Source of the DNA: Magnetospirillum sp.
GTDB taxonomy: Bacteria; Pseudomonadota; Alphaproteobacteria; Rhodospirillales; Magnetospirillaceae
Direction of reading: 5' to 3'
Length of the DNA: 55,733 nt
Assembly: GCA_016183945.1 (NCBI GenBank)
Contig: JACPDP010000044.1
Span: 1-55,733, forward strand
Positions 16,465 through 24,220 of this stretch are shown in pieces. Below the pieces are notes generated by a model that was not told the DNA's origin, did not search any database, and was given only the letters and a program-made list of their open reading frames with translations. The first letter of the stretch is position 1. Each line of letters begins with the position of its first letter. Both the position numbers and the translations under genes were made by a program.

Positions 16465-16666
16465 GGTCGAACCTCTCCAAACGTCCCGTCAACTTCCCAT
16501 CTTTCCTCCAAGGTGGGGGCTTTCAATGCTCCGAAAGATGTAGTTGCGTTACCTGCTTCATTAGAAGCGTTACACAAACCTCCTTCCTTGGAAGTGTTAT
16601 ATATGCTAATGCTCCTCGCCGAGGGGGCCGGCTGGCGAGGCCGGCGTTGACTTATCCAAGGAGCGC
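16465..16666. promoter_or_regulatory. Divergent promoter region between the glucan operon and a small membrane-protein gene
   Basis: A 202-bp AT-richer gap between two divergent starts. On the plus side an AT-rich stretch, TTATATATGCTAAT (about 16597-16610), is a possible -10 area for the gene at 16667. Toward glgE a GGAGAGG ribosome site precedes the GTG. A small dyad CTTCC-TT-GGAAG lies near 16583-16594. I see no clear -35 pair or known operator. Confidence 0.4.
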
Positions 16667-16870
16667 ATGATGGACGTCCTTCCGAAGGTTCTGGGTCTCA
16701 CCGTGGCTGGCGTGCTGGTCATCGTCCTCTACCTGGCTGCGCCGGTGCTGGGCGCGCTGTTCGGCGGTGCCAGCCCGTTGAATTTCATGATCTACCTAGG
16801 CCTGCTGCTGACGGCGGTGTTCACCAGCGTGGTGATGTACCTGGCCTCGACCGGCGGTGCGACCGAGTAG
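16667..16870 (+). CDS. Small two-helix membrane protein, unknown function
   Basis: 67 residues, unrecognised. Two hydrophobic segments are evident: about residues 8-32 (LGLTVAGVLVIVLYLAAPVLG) and 42-62 (YLGLLLTAVFTSVVMYLA), with a short charged tail, so it is probably an inner-membrane hairpin. An AAGGAG site lies three bases before the first ATG and six before a second in-frame ATG at 16670; the second may be the true start. It is transcribed away from the glucan operon and followed by a perfect hairpin. Nothing in the sequence assigns a role. Confidence 0.75.
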   Translation: MMDVLPKVLGLTVAGVLVIVLYLAAPVLGALFGGASPLNFMIYLGLLLTAVFTSVVMYLASTGGATE

Positions 16871-16894
16871 TCGCTGCCAGCTTCCGAGTGAATG

Positions 16895-16924
16895 CATCGC
16901 CCCGGCGGCAACGCCGGGGCGATG
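16895..16924 (+). terminator. Hairpin after the small membrane-protein gene
   Basis: Perfect 12-bp stem CATCGCCCCGGC / GCCGGGGCGATG with a six-base loop. The following bases are only mildly T-rich (TGATTCTAAT), so termination strength is uncertain. Confidence 0.65.
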
Positions 16925-16938
16925 TGATTCTAATCACG
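16923..16938. promoter_or_regulatory. Crp/Fnr-family-like operator TGTGA-N6-TCACG
   Basis: TGTGATTCTAATCACG contains the exact palindrome GTGAT-TCTA-ATCAC. It matches the Crp half-site TGTGA and nearly its partner TCACA, and resembles an Fnr box with outer T/A changed to G/C. It lies about 132 bp before the phasin start and abuts the preceding hairpin. Which family member binds, if any, cannot be told from sequence. Confidence 0.4.
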
Positions 16939-17069
16939 CCTTCGTCCGTCCAAATTGCCTCAGTCCATCGGAAAGTGACCCTGGCCGGGAACCGGCAGCC
17001 ACGACCGGTGTTTTGCCCGGTGACGTGCCGCCAGGCACCAGGGGAAACCTGAAGCAAGGGACAGAGCAG

Positions 17070-17531
17070 ATGGCAAGCAGGAAGGCAGAGACCGGCGGCG
17101 AGAGCGCGAGCCGCATGGCCACGCAAGGCATCTCCAACGTCACCGAATTCGGACGGCGCTCCACCGACCAGATGCAGCAATTCGTCACGGCCGGAGCGCG
17201 CGCCTACCGCGACATCACCGATGTCTCCAAGGACGACGTCGACGCCATCATGCAGACCGGGGCCAAGCTGGCCAAGGGCATGCAGGACATGACCTGGGAG
17301 GTGATGCAGTACTCGCAGCATTCGCTGCGGCTCGGCATGCGCACAGCCAACGACCTGATGGGCTGCCGGTCGATGGAGGACATGATGCAGCTCGGCCGGG
17401 AGTTCATGCGCGAAAGTGTCGACACCTTCCTGCAGGAAAGTGCCCGCCTGCTGGAAATGTCGAGCAATGTCGCCACGGAAGCCGTGCATCCCATCAAGGA
17501 AAAAATTGACCAAAGCGGCACCCGCCACTGA
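17070..17531 (+). CDS. Phasin family protein
   Basis: 153 residues. Phasins coat polyhydroxyalkanoate granules and are amphipathic helical proteins of this size. The body is a run of helical heptads rich in Met, Gln and Ala (FGRRSTDQMQQFVTAGARAY, TWEVMQYSQHSLRLGMRTAN, QLGREFMRESVDTFLQ), matching the phasin_2 pattern. I chose the ATG at 17070 because an AAGGGA site lies about nine bases upstream and the conserved helical body begins soon after; the frame is open further upstream but those residues look untranslated. No PHA synthase is in the window. A Crp/Fnr-like palindrome lies about 130 bp upstream. Confidence 0.8.
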   Translation: MASRKAETGGESASRMATQGISNVTEFGRRSTDQMQQFVTAGARAYRDITDVSKDDVDAIMQTGAKLAKGMQDMTWEVMQYSQHSLRLGMRTANDLMGCRSMEDMMQLGREFMRESVDTFLQESARLLEMSSNVATEAVHPIKEKIDQSGTRH

Positions 17532-17555
17532 TCCCGGTGGGTGACTCAGGAGGCC

Positions 17556-18023
17556 TCAGCGGCAGACCTTGTAGTCCGCGATAACCTCGTTCTGGATGGT
17601 CTTGGCCTGCTTGCTGAAGCCGGCGTAGCCCTTCTTGACCACCAGTTGGACCAAGTCGTCGACGCCCTCGCAATAGGCGCGGGACAATGGAAAGTGGCGG
17701 TGGTAGGTGACGACGCGGCCGTCGGCGATGGTCAGATCACGCTGCCAGGTGTCGGGGAACTCCCGCTGCCATGCCTTGATCCGCTTGTCCTTGGCCTTGC
17801 CGAAGCGGGGCGCCGCCTGGGTGTAGAAGGTATCCCACGCCTGGCGCGTCCCCTTGACGTACGCGGTGTCGCAGCGGCTGGCCGCCTCGCGCAGAAAGAC
17901 GCCATGGCGGATTTCCTGTTCCGCCTGGATCTCGGCGGTGGTCAGGCATTTCTTGGGCTTGGCCACCGCCTCGCTGGAGGGCAGCAACAGGGCGGCGAGG
18001 AGGAGGAGGAGAAGCTTGCGCAT
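17556..18023 (-). CDS. Exported protein of unknown function
   Basis: 155 residues from the ATG at 18023. A clear Sec signal peptide opens the protein: MRKLLLLLLAALLLPSSEAVA, cleavage probably after VA or AKA. The mature part is polar and has four cysteines (KKCLTTAEI, SRCDTAY, AYCEGVDD and C-terminal KVCR), which could pair in the periplasm. I do not recognise a family. The frame extends 13 codons upstream, but those residues precede a textbook signal peptide and are unlikely to be translated. It follows msrQ by 7 bp on the same strand, so co-transcription with msrPQ is plausible. Confidence 0.75.
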   Translation of the reverse strand: MRKLLLLLLAALLLPSSEAVAKPKKCLTTAEIQAEQEIRHGVFLREAASRCDTAYVKGTRQAWDTFYTQAAPRFGKAKDKRIKAWQREFPDTWQRDLTIADGRVVTYHRHFPLSRAYCEGVDDLVQLVVKKGYAGFSKQAKTIQNEVIADYKVCR

Positions 18024-18030
18024 CACATCA

Positions 18031-18651
18031 TTATGGCGGCTTCGGCCGCGATAACAAACCATCCGGCCGGCGATTCAGGGCCACTGCCACCCGGTACCCC
18101 AGCAGCACCGCCAGGATGGCGGCGTAGAGCATGGGCTCGCGGATGTCGGCCTTGACCATCATCCAATAGTGCACCACCCCCAGCACTCCCACCGCGTAGA
18201 CGCTACGGTGCAGGATGCGCCAGCGCCGGCCGCCGAGGCGTCGCACCATGGCATCGGTGGAGGTGGCGGCCAGCGGCACCAGCAGCACCAGCGCCGCCAT
18301 GCCCACGGTGATGTAGGTCCGCTTGACGATGTCCTTGCCCAGCGCCCGCCAGTCGAAGAAGTGGTCGAGCCCCACATAGGACGAGACGTGCAAGCAGGCG
18401 TAGAAAAACGCGAACAGGCCGATCATGCGGCGGAAGCGGGCCACCTGCGCCCAGCCGCTGAGCTTGCGCAGCGGCGTTACCGCCAGCGACAGCAGCAGGA
18501 AGCGCAACGCCCAGTCGCCCAAGGTGCGGTTGACGGTCTCGATGGGATTGACGCCGAGAGTGCTGAACAGCGCCTTCCACACCAGCCAGGCCAGCGGCAC
18601 CAGGCACAGCGCGAATACGGCCGGTTTGGCCCATGGATCATGGCGACGCAT
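18031..18651 (-). CDS. msrQ: Heme-binding membrane subunit of periplasmic methionine sulfoxide reductase
   Basis: MsrQ (formerly YedZ) is an inner-membrane b-type cytochrome that passes electrons from the quinone pool or flavin reductase to MsrP. The 206 residues contain about six hydrophobic helices and the ferric-reductase-like histidines in FFYACLHVSSYVGLDHFF, RILHRSVYAVG and VVHYWMMVK. Its ATG (18651) shares one base with the msrP stop in a TGATG junction, so the pair is translationally coupled. A much longer upstream reading is the shadow of msrP and was discarded. Confidence 0.93.
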   Translation of the reverse strand: MRRHDPWAKPAVFALCLVPLAWLVWKALFSTLGVNPIETVNRTLGDWALRFLLLSLAVTPLRKLSGWAQVARFRRMIGLFAFFYACLHVSSYVGLDHFFDWRALGKDIVKRTYITVGMAALVLLVPLAATSTDAMVRRLGGRRWRILHRSVYAVGVLGVVHYWMMVKADIREPMLYAAILAVLLGYRVAVALNRRPDGLLSRPKPP

Positions 18652-19577
18652 CAAAAGTCCCTGGCCAAATCCATGCCGGTGTAAAGCGCGGCCACCTGCT
18701 CGGCGTAGCCGTTGAACATCAGGGTCTGACGGCGGCGGAACTCGCCGATGCGGCGCTCCGTGGCCTGGCTCCAGCGCGGGTGGTCGACCTTGGGGTTGAC
18801 GTTGGAATAGAAGCCGTACTCGCGCGGGCTCGACTTCATCCACGAACTGCGCGGCACCTGTTCGACGAAACGGATGCGCACGATGGACTTGGCGCTCTTG
18901 AAGCCGTATTTCCACGGCACCACCAGCCGGATCGGCGCCCCGTTCTGCGGCGGCAGCTCCTCGCCGTAGAGGCCGACCGCCAGCAGCGTCAGCGGGTGCA
19001 TGGCCTCGTCGATGCGCAGGCCCTCCACATAGGGCCATTCGAGGACGCGACCCTTGACGCCCGGCATGCGCTGCGGGTCGGCCAGGGTGGTGAACTCGAC
19101 GAATTTGGCCTTCGAGGTCGGCTCGAAGCGTTTCAGCACCTCGCCCAGCGGCACCCCCACCCAGGGGATCACCATCGACCACGCCTCGACGCACCGCATG
19201 CGGTAGACCCGCTCCTCCAGCCGGCTGGGGCGGATGAGGTCCTGGTAGTCCACCGCCGCCGGCCTGGCGCACTCACCCTCCACCGCGACCGTCCACGGCT
19301 TCAGGGGTATAAAGGTCTTGGGAGCCAGCCGGGCCGGGTCCTCCTTGTCGGTGCCGAATTCGTAGAAGTTGTTGTAGGTGGTGACCGCCTCCAGCGGCGT
19401 CGGGCTCTCGTCGAGGGTGACCGCACCCTTGACGACGTCCGACAGCGGTGCCGCCGCGGCCGATCCCACCATGCCGAAAGCCGCCGCCCCCAATTCGAGG
19501 AAGCGGCGGCGATCGAGGTAGAGCGTCCGCTCGGTGATTTCCGACGACGGGATATCGCGACCATTCTTCAGCAGCAT
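18651..19577 (-). CDS. msrP: Periplasmic methionine sulfoxide reductase, molybdopterin subunit
   Basis: MsrP (YedY) is a Moco enzyme that repairs oxidised methionines in periplasmic proteins. The 308 residues begin with a Tat signal: [22 protein letters not shown]. The Moco cysteine lies in [14 protein letters not shown], and further family blocks are [16 protein letters not shown] and [18 protein letters not shown]. Length and block order are as expected. It forms a coupled pair with msrQ. In a strain that respires nitrogen oxides this system may also limit damage to copper- and heme-containing periplasmic enzymes (inference). Confidence 0.95.
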   Translation of the reverse strand: MLLKNGRDIPSSEITERTLYLDRRRFLELGAAAFGMVGSAAAAPLSDVVKGAVTLDESPTPLEAVTTYNNFYEFGTDKEDPARLAPKTFIPLKPWTVAVEGECARPAAVDYQDLIRPSRLEERVYRMRCVEAWSMVIPWVGVPLGEVLKRFEPTSKAKFVEFTTLADPQRMPGVKGRVLEWPYVEGLRIDEAMHPLTLLAVGLYGEELPPQNGAPIRLVVPWKYGFKSAKSIVRIRFVEQVPRSSWMKSSPREYGFYSNVNPKVDHPRWSQATERRIGEFRRRQTLMFNGYAEQVAALYTGMDLARDF

Positions 19578-19650
19578 TCGCAGGCTCCCCGTCGTCCCGA
19601 TGAATTCATCGTACTCACATGGGGACGGCGAAGCGAATGGGAAGTCTTCG

Positions 19651-19935
19651 TCACCGCCCGCACGGAACCTTTCCCGCAGTTCCGGTGGTGGGATAGCTGC
19701 CCTGCCGGGTCCGTGCCGGCAGTTGCTGGGGAGTGGCGACGCGGCCGGCCCAGCACGGAGTCTCGGCCCGCACCTGGGCGCGCTTGAGGGCGATTTCGGC
19801 CGCCATGCGGTCGGCGTGGTCGGCGCCGCTCACCTGGGCAAGGGCGGCACCGCTGGTCAGGCACAGCACGATGGCGACGGCGAAGGGGGCGACGGCGAAG
19901 GGGGCGACAGCGAGCGAGAGGCGGGATGCGTTCAT
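19651..19935 (-). CDS. Small exported protein, unknown function
   Basis: 94 residues with an N-terminal signal peptide ([20 protein letters not shown] onward, cleavage near ALA-QV). The mature part of about 60 residues is unrecognised, has two cysteines (ETPCWAG and VPCGR) and is basic. The hydrophobic core holds a VAPFA duplication encoded by two identical 15-bp units. It lies 73 bp upstream of msrP on the same strand and may lead that operon. Gene status rests on the signal peptide and codon use. Confidence 0.6.
   Translation of the reverse strand: MNASRLSLAVAPFAVAPFAVAIVLCLTSGAALAQVSGADHADRMAAEIALKRAQVRAETPCWAGRVATPQQLPARTRQGSYPTTGTAGKVPCGR
19874..19903. repeat. Two tandem 15-bp units inside a signal-peptide coding region
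   Basis: GCGACGGCGAAGGGG occurs twice in direct succession and a partial third follows. In the encoded protein it lengthens the signal-peptide hydrophobic core by five residues (VAPFA). Confidence 0.8.
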
Positions 19936-20036
19936 GCCTTCCTCCTGTTTGCAGGCCTGCTGAGACTACGGCAGGGCGAGGCTCGGGTTCGCGGGCGGCG
20001 CATCATCGCGACCGAGTACTTCCCACGCGTAACCCT

Positions 20037-20777
20037 TCACCGGCAGATGCGCAGCAGCGCCTGCCACTCGGCGTCGCGCAGCGCCGGCGGCCGATTGGTG
20101 CCGATGCCGGCCTGCCGCAACAGGACGGTGAAGTCCTCGGGGGCCAGGGCGCGGGCCAAGGCTTCGGCCACCTCATCGGCACCGCGCGCCGCCCGCAGCA
20201 ATCCGGCCGGCAGCACCACCGTGCCGTCGGCCAGGGCGGTGATGTCCTTCGCCGGCCGATCCGCCACGGCAACGCTCCTGGGACGGCGGTCGGATGGCAG
20301 GCCGGCGGTAAGGCGGGCGACCAGGCCGGCCAGAGCCGCCTCACCCGCTCGACCGTGGCAGGCCTGTAGTGAAGCCGCCGGGGTGGACTGCGGCGTCAAA
20401 TCGGTTGGCCGCAGCAGGAACGGCACCGACACGAAGCCCAGGCCCAACAGCGTCACCGCAACCGCCTGGACCCACGAGCGGGACCACAAGCGTTCCGCCG
20501 ACCGGGCGGCAGGGGGAGCCGTTTCGCCGAACAGGGCGGCATCGCCGACCTCAAGCCGCGCCCCCGCCTCGGCGACGCAACGCAGCCGCACCCCGCCGCC
20601 CGGCAAGGCGCCGTCGGAGCGCAGGTCGGCGGTTTTCCACGACGCCACCAGCAAGCCCAGTTCGTCACGTATTTCGAGGCCGGCACTCGTGGCACGGACC
20701 GAGACGCGGCAGGTCGGGGCGTCGAAGCTTGCGCTGAAACGGCCTGGGCGTTCACGATCGGCGTGGGGCTGTGTCAT
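20037..20777 (-). CDS. Degenerate M48-peptidase-like membrane protein lacking HExxH
   Basis: 246 residues from the ATG at 20777. The order of segments follows M48 metallopeptidases that carry an N-terminal beta domain. First comes a beta-rich region (residues about 8-95, VSVRATSAGLEIRDE), then one membrane helix (AVAVTLLGLGFVSVPFLL, about 103-122). Next is a block LQACHGRAGEAALAGLVARL, then VAVADRPAKDITALADGTVVLPAGLL and ARGADEVAEALARALAPEDF. In active relatives the last block reads like DELAGVLAHEIGH. Here the two histidines and the glutamate are replaced (ALARALAPED), so zinc binding and catalysis should be lost. The C-terminus is short, ending soon after. It may act as a non-catalytic membrane protein or be decaying; the family assignment is inference from motif order. 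Confidence 0.65.
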   Translation of the reverse strand: MTQPHADRERPGRFSASFDAPTCRVSVRATSAGLEIRDELGLLVASWKTADLRSDGALPGGGVRLRCVAEAGARLEVGDAALFGETAPPAARSAERLWSRSWVQAVAVTLLGLGFVSVPFLLRPTDLTPQSTPAASLQACHGRAGEAALAGLVARLTAGLPSDRRPRSVAVADRPAKDITALADGTVVLPAGLLRAARGADEVAEALARALAPEDFTVLLRQAGIGTNRPPALRDAEWQALLRICR

Positions 20778-20922
20778 GATGGGGAGAACTCTAACGCGGC
20801 TATTGGTTCCTGTCGAGGCGGCCGCACCGGGCGCCGTGCTGGGCAACGGCAATGGGGATTTCGCCTCGGTCCGCGCTTCCTGGTAGAGTGGTCGGACCAC
20901 TGATCGAGGAGCCGAGACCGTC

Positions 20923-21924
20923 ATGGCTGATACCGATTTCGCCGCCCTGATGCTGGACGAGGCCGACGGCAAGGTGCGGGCCTCCATCCGCCGCCTCACC
21001 GACGCCGGGTTGCCCGAGGGCAACGTCACCGTCCGCATCGATTACAGCACACTGAACTACAAGGACGGGCTGATCCTCAACGGGCTCGGCCGCCTGGTGC
21101 GCAAATATCCCCACATCCCCGGCATCGACTTCGCCGGCACGGTGGAGTCGTCGGCATCGCCTGACTACCAGCCGGGCGACAAGGTGCTGCTGACCGGCTG
21201 GCGGGTGGGCGAGACCCATTGGGGCGGTTTCGCCCAGAAGGCTCGCGTCAAGGCCGACTGGCTGGTGCCGCTGCCGGCCGGCTTCACCACCCGGCGCGCC
21301 ATGGCGGTGGGTACCGCCGGCTTCACCGCCATGCTGGCGATCATGGCCCTGGAAGAGCACGGCCTCACCCCCGCCGACGAGGGCGAGGTGCTGGTTACCG
21401 GCGCCGCCGGCGGCCTGGGCAGCGTCGCGGTGGTGCTGCTGTCCAAACTGGGCTACCGGGTAGCGGCCTCGACCGGGCGGGCCAGCCAGCACGACTACCT
21501 GCGCGGGCTGGGCGCCACCACCATCGTCGACCGCTCGGAGGTGTCGCAGCCGCCGGCCAAGCCGCTGCTGGCCGAACGCTGGGCCGGTGCCATCGACAGC
21601 GTCGGCGGCACCACCATCGCCAACCTGATGGCCGCCATGCGCATGCGGGCGGCCATCGCCTCGTGCGGCAATGCCGGTGGCGTCGAGTTCACCGCCACCG
21701 TGCTGCCCCTGCTGCTGCGCGGCGTGGCGCTGCTCGGCATCGACTCGGCCCTGTGCCCCAAGCCGCGCCGCGTCGCCGCCTGGAAGCGCCTGTCCGAGGT
21801 CATGCCCATGGACCGGCTCGACGCCATGACCACCGAGGCCAAATTGGCGGAGCTGCCCGAGTTGGCGGCCAGGATCCTCAAGGGCGAGGTGCGCGGACGG
21901 CTGGTGGTGGACGTAAACGGGTAG
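20923..21924 (+). CDS. acuI: AcuI/YhdH-type zinc-free MDR oxidoreductase (acrylyl-CoA reductase)
   Basis: 333-residue medium-chain reductase of the YhdH/AcuI group, which reduces acrylyl-CoA to propionyl-CoA with NADPH. The N-terminal GroES-like part shows RIDYSTLNYKDGLILNG and PHIPGIDFAGTVESS. The Rossmann part shows VLVTGAAGGLGSVAVVLLSKLGY and the cofactor-selecting STGRASQHDYLRGLGA. CGNAGGVEF and LLGIDSALCP near the C-terminus are typical of this group. No zinc ligands are visible, as expected. It stands alone, followed by a 10-bp-stem hairpin. In acrylate or 3-hydroxypropionate metabolism it would protect against reactive acrylyl-CoA; substrate assignment is by family. Confidence 0.9.
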   Translation: MADTDFAALMLDEADGKVRASIRRLTDAGLPEGNVTVRIDYSTLNYKDGLILNGLGRLVRKYPHIPGIDFAGTVESSASPDYQPGDKVLLTGWRVGETHWGGFAQKARVKADWLVPLPAGFTTRRAMAVGTAGFTAMLAIMALEEHGLTPADEGEVLVTGAAGGLGSVAVVLLSKLGYRVAASTGRASQHDYLRGLGATTIVDRSEVSQPPAKPLLAERWAGAIDSVGGTTIANLMAAMRMRAAIASCGNAGGVEFTATVLPLLLRGVALLGIDSALCPKPRRVAAWKRLSEVMPMDRLDAMTTEAKLAELPELAARILKGEVRGRLVVDVNG

Positions 21925-21964
21925 CCTCCCAAACTTGCGCCACATTCATGGCGTTCACTGTGCT

Positions 21965-21990
21965 GGCCGGCGGAAAGCGTTCCGCCGGCC
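21965..21990 (+). terminator. Hairpin after acuI
   Basis: Perfect 10-bp stem GGCCGGCGGA / TCCGCCGGCC with loop AAGCGT, 40 bp after the acuI stop and 20 bp before the next start. Only TT follows, so Rho-independent activity may be weak. Confidence 0.6.
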
Positions 21991-22009
21991 TTGCCAGGGA
22001 GACGATCCG

Positions 22010-22372
22010 GTGAACAGGGTGCTCGCAGTCGCGGCGATAATCGCGACGATCCTCGCCGCGTTGCCCGCAAAGGCCGACTGGCGCTACCGCGACGACGACT
22101 GGGGCCGGCATTACCGCTACAACCGCCATCATCACCACTACGGCCCCTCCTTCGGCCCGCCGATCGTCGTCTATCGCGCACTGCCGCCCAGAACCGTCTA
22201 TGTCGTGCCGCCACAGCCGATGCAGGCCATACCGATGTCGCCGACCTACACCGACAACTGGGGCCGCTATTGCCGCGAGTACCAGTCCACGGTGATCGTC
22301 GGCGGCATGGCGCAAGGCAGCTACGGCACCGCCTGCATGCAGCCGGACGGCTCGTGGCAGGTGGTACGCTGA
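22010..22372 (+). CDS. Exported protein with surface-antigen-like C-terminal domain
   Basis: 120 residues from a GTG at 22010 preceded by AGGGAGA. A signal peptide of about 20 residues (NRVLAVAAIIATILAALPAKA) is followed by a His/Tyr/Arg-rich stretch (HYRYNRHHHHYGPSF) and a Pro/Val segment. The last 45 residues (WGRYCREYQSTVIVGGMAQG then YGTACMQPDGSWQVV) match the C-terminal signature of the 17-kDa surface-antigen/RT0821-like family, which has two conserved cysteines. The histidine cluster could bind metal. Function unknown. Confidence 0.75.
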   Translation: MNRVLAVAAIIATILAALPAKADWRYRDDDWGRHYRYNRHHHHYGPSFGPPIVVYRALPPRTVYVVPPQPMQAIPMSPTYTDNWGRYCREYQSTVIVGGMAQGSYGTACMQPDGSWQVVR

Positions 22373-22381
22373 ACCTCCGCT

Positions 22382-22438
22382 TGGAGCGCGGGCGTCCCAC
22401 CCGCCCAAACCGTCAGCGGGCGAGACGCCCGCGCTCCA
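22382..22438. repeat. Large palindromic repeat between convergent genes
   Basis: Fifteen-base perfect arms TGGAGCGCGGGCGTC and GACGCCCGCGCTCCA with inner near-symmetric CCCACCCGCC / CAGCGGGCG. It lies between two convergent genes and may act as a bidirectional terminator. Its right arm encodes the last residues of the BASS transporter (LERGRLAR). Confidence 0.65.
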
Positions 22439-23282
22439 GGTCAAGCCTGCGAACCCTGGCGATGAAGGCCAGTGCGGTGACGTTCATCACCAGGGCGTAG
22501 ACGATGCTGGGCACCATCATGGCCGGGTTGCCCAGCAGGGTCACCGCGACGAAGATGCCCAGCGCGCCGTTCTGCAGGCCGTTCTCCATCACCACCGCGA
22601 CGCGGTCGCGCGGCTCAAGGCCGGTGGCGGAGGATGCCACCCAGGCCAGCGCCATGGCGGCCAGGTTCAGCGCCACCGCCGGCGGCACCGCCGTCCGCCA
22701 ATGGGCGGCGAAGGTCTCGGCCTGACTGACGAAGGCTCCCACCACGATGACGCCGAACAGCAGGTTGGCCAGCGGCCGCGCCACCTTTCCCAACCGCTCG
22801 GCCAGCAGAGGGCGCCGGACTTGCAGCGCCAGCCCGAGGGCCAGCGGCAGGGTGTCCACCAGGAAGATGCCGAGGCACATCCTGGCCACCGGCAGCTCGA
22901 CGGCATGGTCGTAGCCGGCGAACAGCGCCAGCCCGAGATTGGCCAGCGCCGGCAGGGTGACGACCGCGGCCAGGCTGGTCAGCGCGGTGACGGCGGCGGC
23001 CAGGGCGGTGCGGCCCTTGCCCCAATGGGTGAGCAGGCTGGACGTCACCCCGGCCGGACAGGCGGCAAGGATCACCATACCGACGGCGAAGTCGGGCTCG
23101 GGGCGCCAAGCCAGCACCACCGCCAGGCCGGCGGCCGGCAGCAGCAGCAGCTTGCAGGCCAGCCCCACCGCCATGGCCTTGGGCCGGGTGAACACCAGCC
23201 GGAAATCGGCCGGCGGCATGGTCAGCCCCATGGCGAACATGATGAAGGCCAGGGCCAGCGGCAGCAGAGCCTGGGTGATCAT
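22413..23282 (-). CDS. Bile acid:sodium symporter (BASS) family transporter
   Basis: 289 residues, about nine or ten hydrophobic helices. The family signatures are FIMFAMGLTMPPADFR near the N-terminus, VILAACPAGVTSSLLTHWGKG in the middle and VVMENGLQNGALGIFVAVTLL near the C-terminus; the last two are the crossing helices that form the sodium and substrate site. Such proteins move organic anions, pantothenate or other small acids, and substrate cannot be predicted here. The ATG overlaps the menA stop by four bases (ATGA), tying it to the end of the nos operon. Its C-terminal tail runs into a palindromic repeat. Confidence 0.88.
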   Translation of the reverse strand: MITQALLPLALAFIMFAMGLTMPPADFRLVFTRPKAMAVGLACKLLLLPAAGLAVVLAWRPEPDFAVGMVILAACPAGVTSSLLTHWGKGRTALAAAVTALTSLAAVVTLPALANLGLALFAGYDHAVELPVARMCLGIFLVDTLPLALGLALQVRRPLLAERLGKVARPLANLLFGVIVVGAFVSQAETFAAHWRTAVPPAVALNLAAMALAWVASSATGLEPRDRVAVVMENGLQNGALGIFVAVTLLGNPAMMVPSIVYALVMNVTALAFIARVRRLDLERGRLAR

Positions 23283-24220
23283 AGACTGACGCCCACTGCG
23301 ATCAGGGTGGCGACCACCAGCTCCAGGCGGGCGGTGTGGCCGAGGATGAGGTTGAAGGCGGGGCCGCGCGCCTCGGTGGCGAAACGACGGATCAGGCGCA
23401 GCGCCAAGGGCAGCGCCAGCAAGGCGATCCAGCCGCGCTCCGGACCGGCGGGTGAGGCCAGCAGGGCAAAGGGCACCAGCATCAATATGGCGTACAGTGC
23501 CTTGGACGGCTCGCAGCCGATGCGGATGGCCAGGGTGCGGCGGCCAGCCAGGCGGTCGGCTTCCATGTCGCGGTAATTGTTGGCCAGCAGCACCGCCGCC
23601 GCCACCAGCCCGAGGGCGGCGCCGGTGGCCATGGCGGCCGCCGACAGGGCGTGCGCCTGCAGCCAGTAGCTGCCGCCCACCGCGCCGACGCCGAAGAAGA
23701 CGATGACGAAGATCTCGCCCATGGGGGTGTAGGCGATCGGCCTGGGCCCACCGGAATAGGCCCATCCCGCCACCAGCGAGGCCACGCCCAGGGCCAGGAT
23801 GGGCCAGCCGCCCACGGCGGCCAGATAGAGCCCGGCCACGGCCGCCAGCCCGAAGGCGATCAGCGCGGCGAGGCGCACCTTGGCCGGTAACGCCCACCCC
23901 AGCGCCGTCACCCGCGGCGGCCCCTGGCGTAGCGGCTGGTCGCCGCCGCGCAGGGCATCGCCCACATCGTTGTAGAGATTGGTGCCGGCCTGGATGGCCA
24001 CGGCGCCGAACAGCGCCACCGCCATGGGCGGCACGCTCAGATGCCCGCTCTCGGCCGCGGCCACCGCGGTTCCCGCCAGCACCGGCGCCACCGCGATGGT
24101 CAGGGTGCGCGGTCGGATGGCCAGCCACCACAGCCGCCAGCCGGCCGGCGGCTGGTCGGCCCGCGTCGTCGGTTGGCCGGGGGCAATTCCTGTCGGCGGC
24201 GCGGACGTCCCCAGGTTCAC
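23279..24220 (-). CDS. menA: MenA-type 1,4-dihydroxy-2-naphthoate prenyltransferase (UbiA superfamily)
   Basis: 313-residue integral membrane prenyltransferase. Both Asp-rich motifs are present: NLYNDVGDALRG with following GPPRVTALGW, and NNYRDMEADRLAGRRTLAIRIG. The wording of these motifs is MenA-like rather than UbiA- or MqnP-like. It would attach the polyprenyl tail to dihydroxynaphthoate in menaquinone synthesis. The GTG start at 24220 overlaps the nosY stop in a GTGA junction, and its own stop overlaps the BASS start. It is therefore the eleventh gene of the nos operon. Clade II N2O reductases are thought to draw on menaquinol through NosG/NosH, so the location makes sense. No other men or mqn genes are in the window. 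Confidence 0.85.
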   Translation of the reverse strand: MNLGTSAPPTGIAPGQPTTRADQPPAGWRLWWLAIRPRTLTIAVAPVLAGTAVAAAESGHLSVPPMAVALFGAVAIQAGTNLYNDVGDALRGGDQPLRQGPPRVTALGWALPAKVRLAALIAFGLAAVAGLYLAAVGGWPILALGVASLVAGWAYSGGPRPIAYTPMGEIFVIVFFGVGAVGGSYWLQAHALSAAAMATGAALGLVAAAVLLANNYRDMEADRLAGRRTLAIRIGCEPSKALYAILMLVPFALLASPAGPERGWIALLALPLALRLIRRFATEARGPAFNLILGHTARLELVVATLIAVGVSL

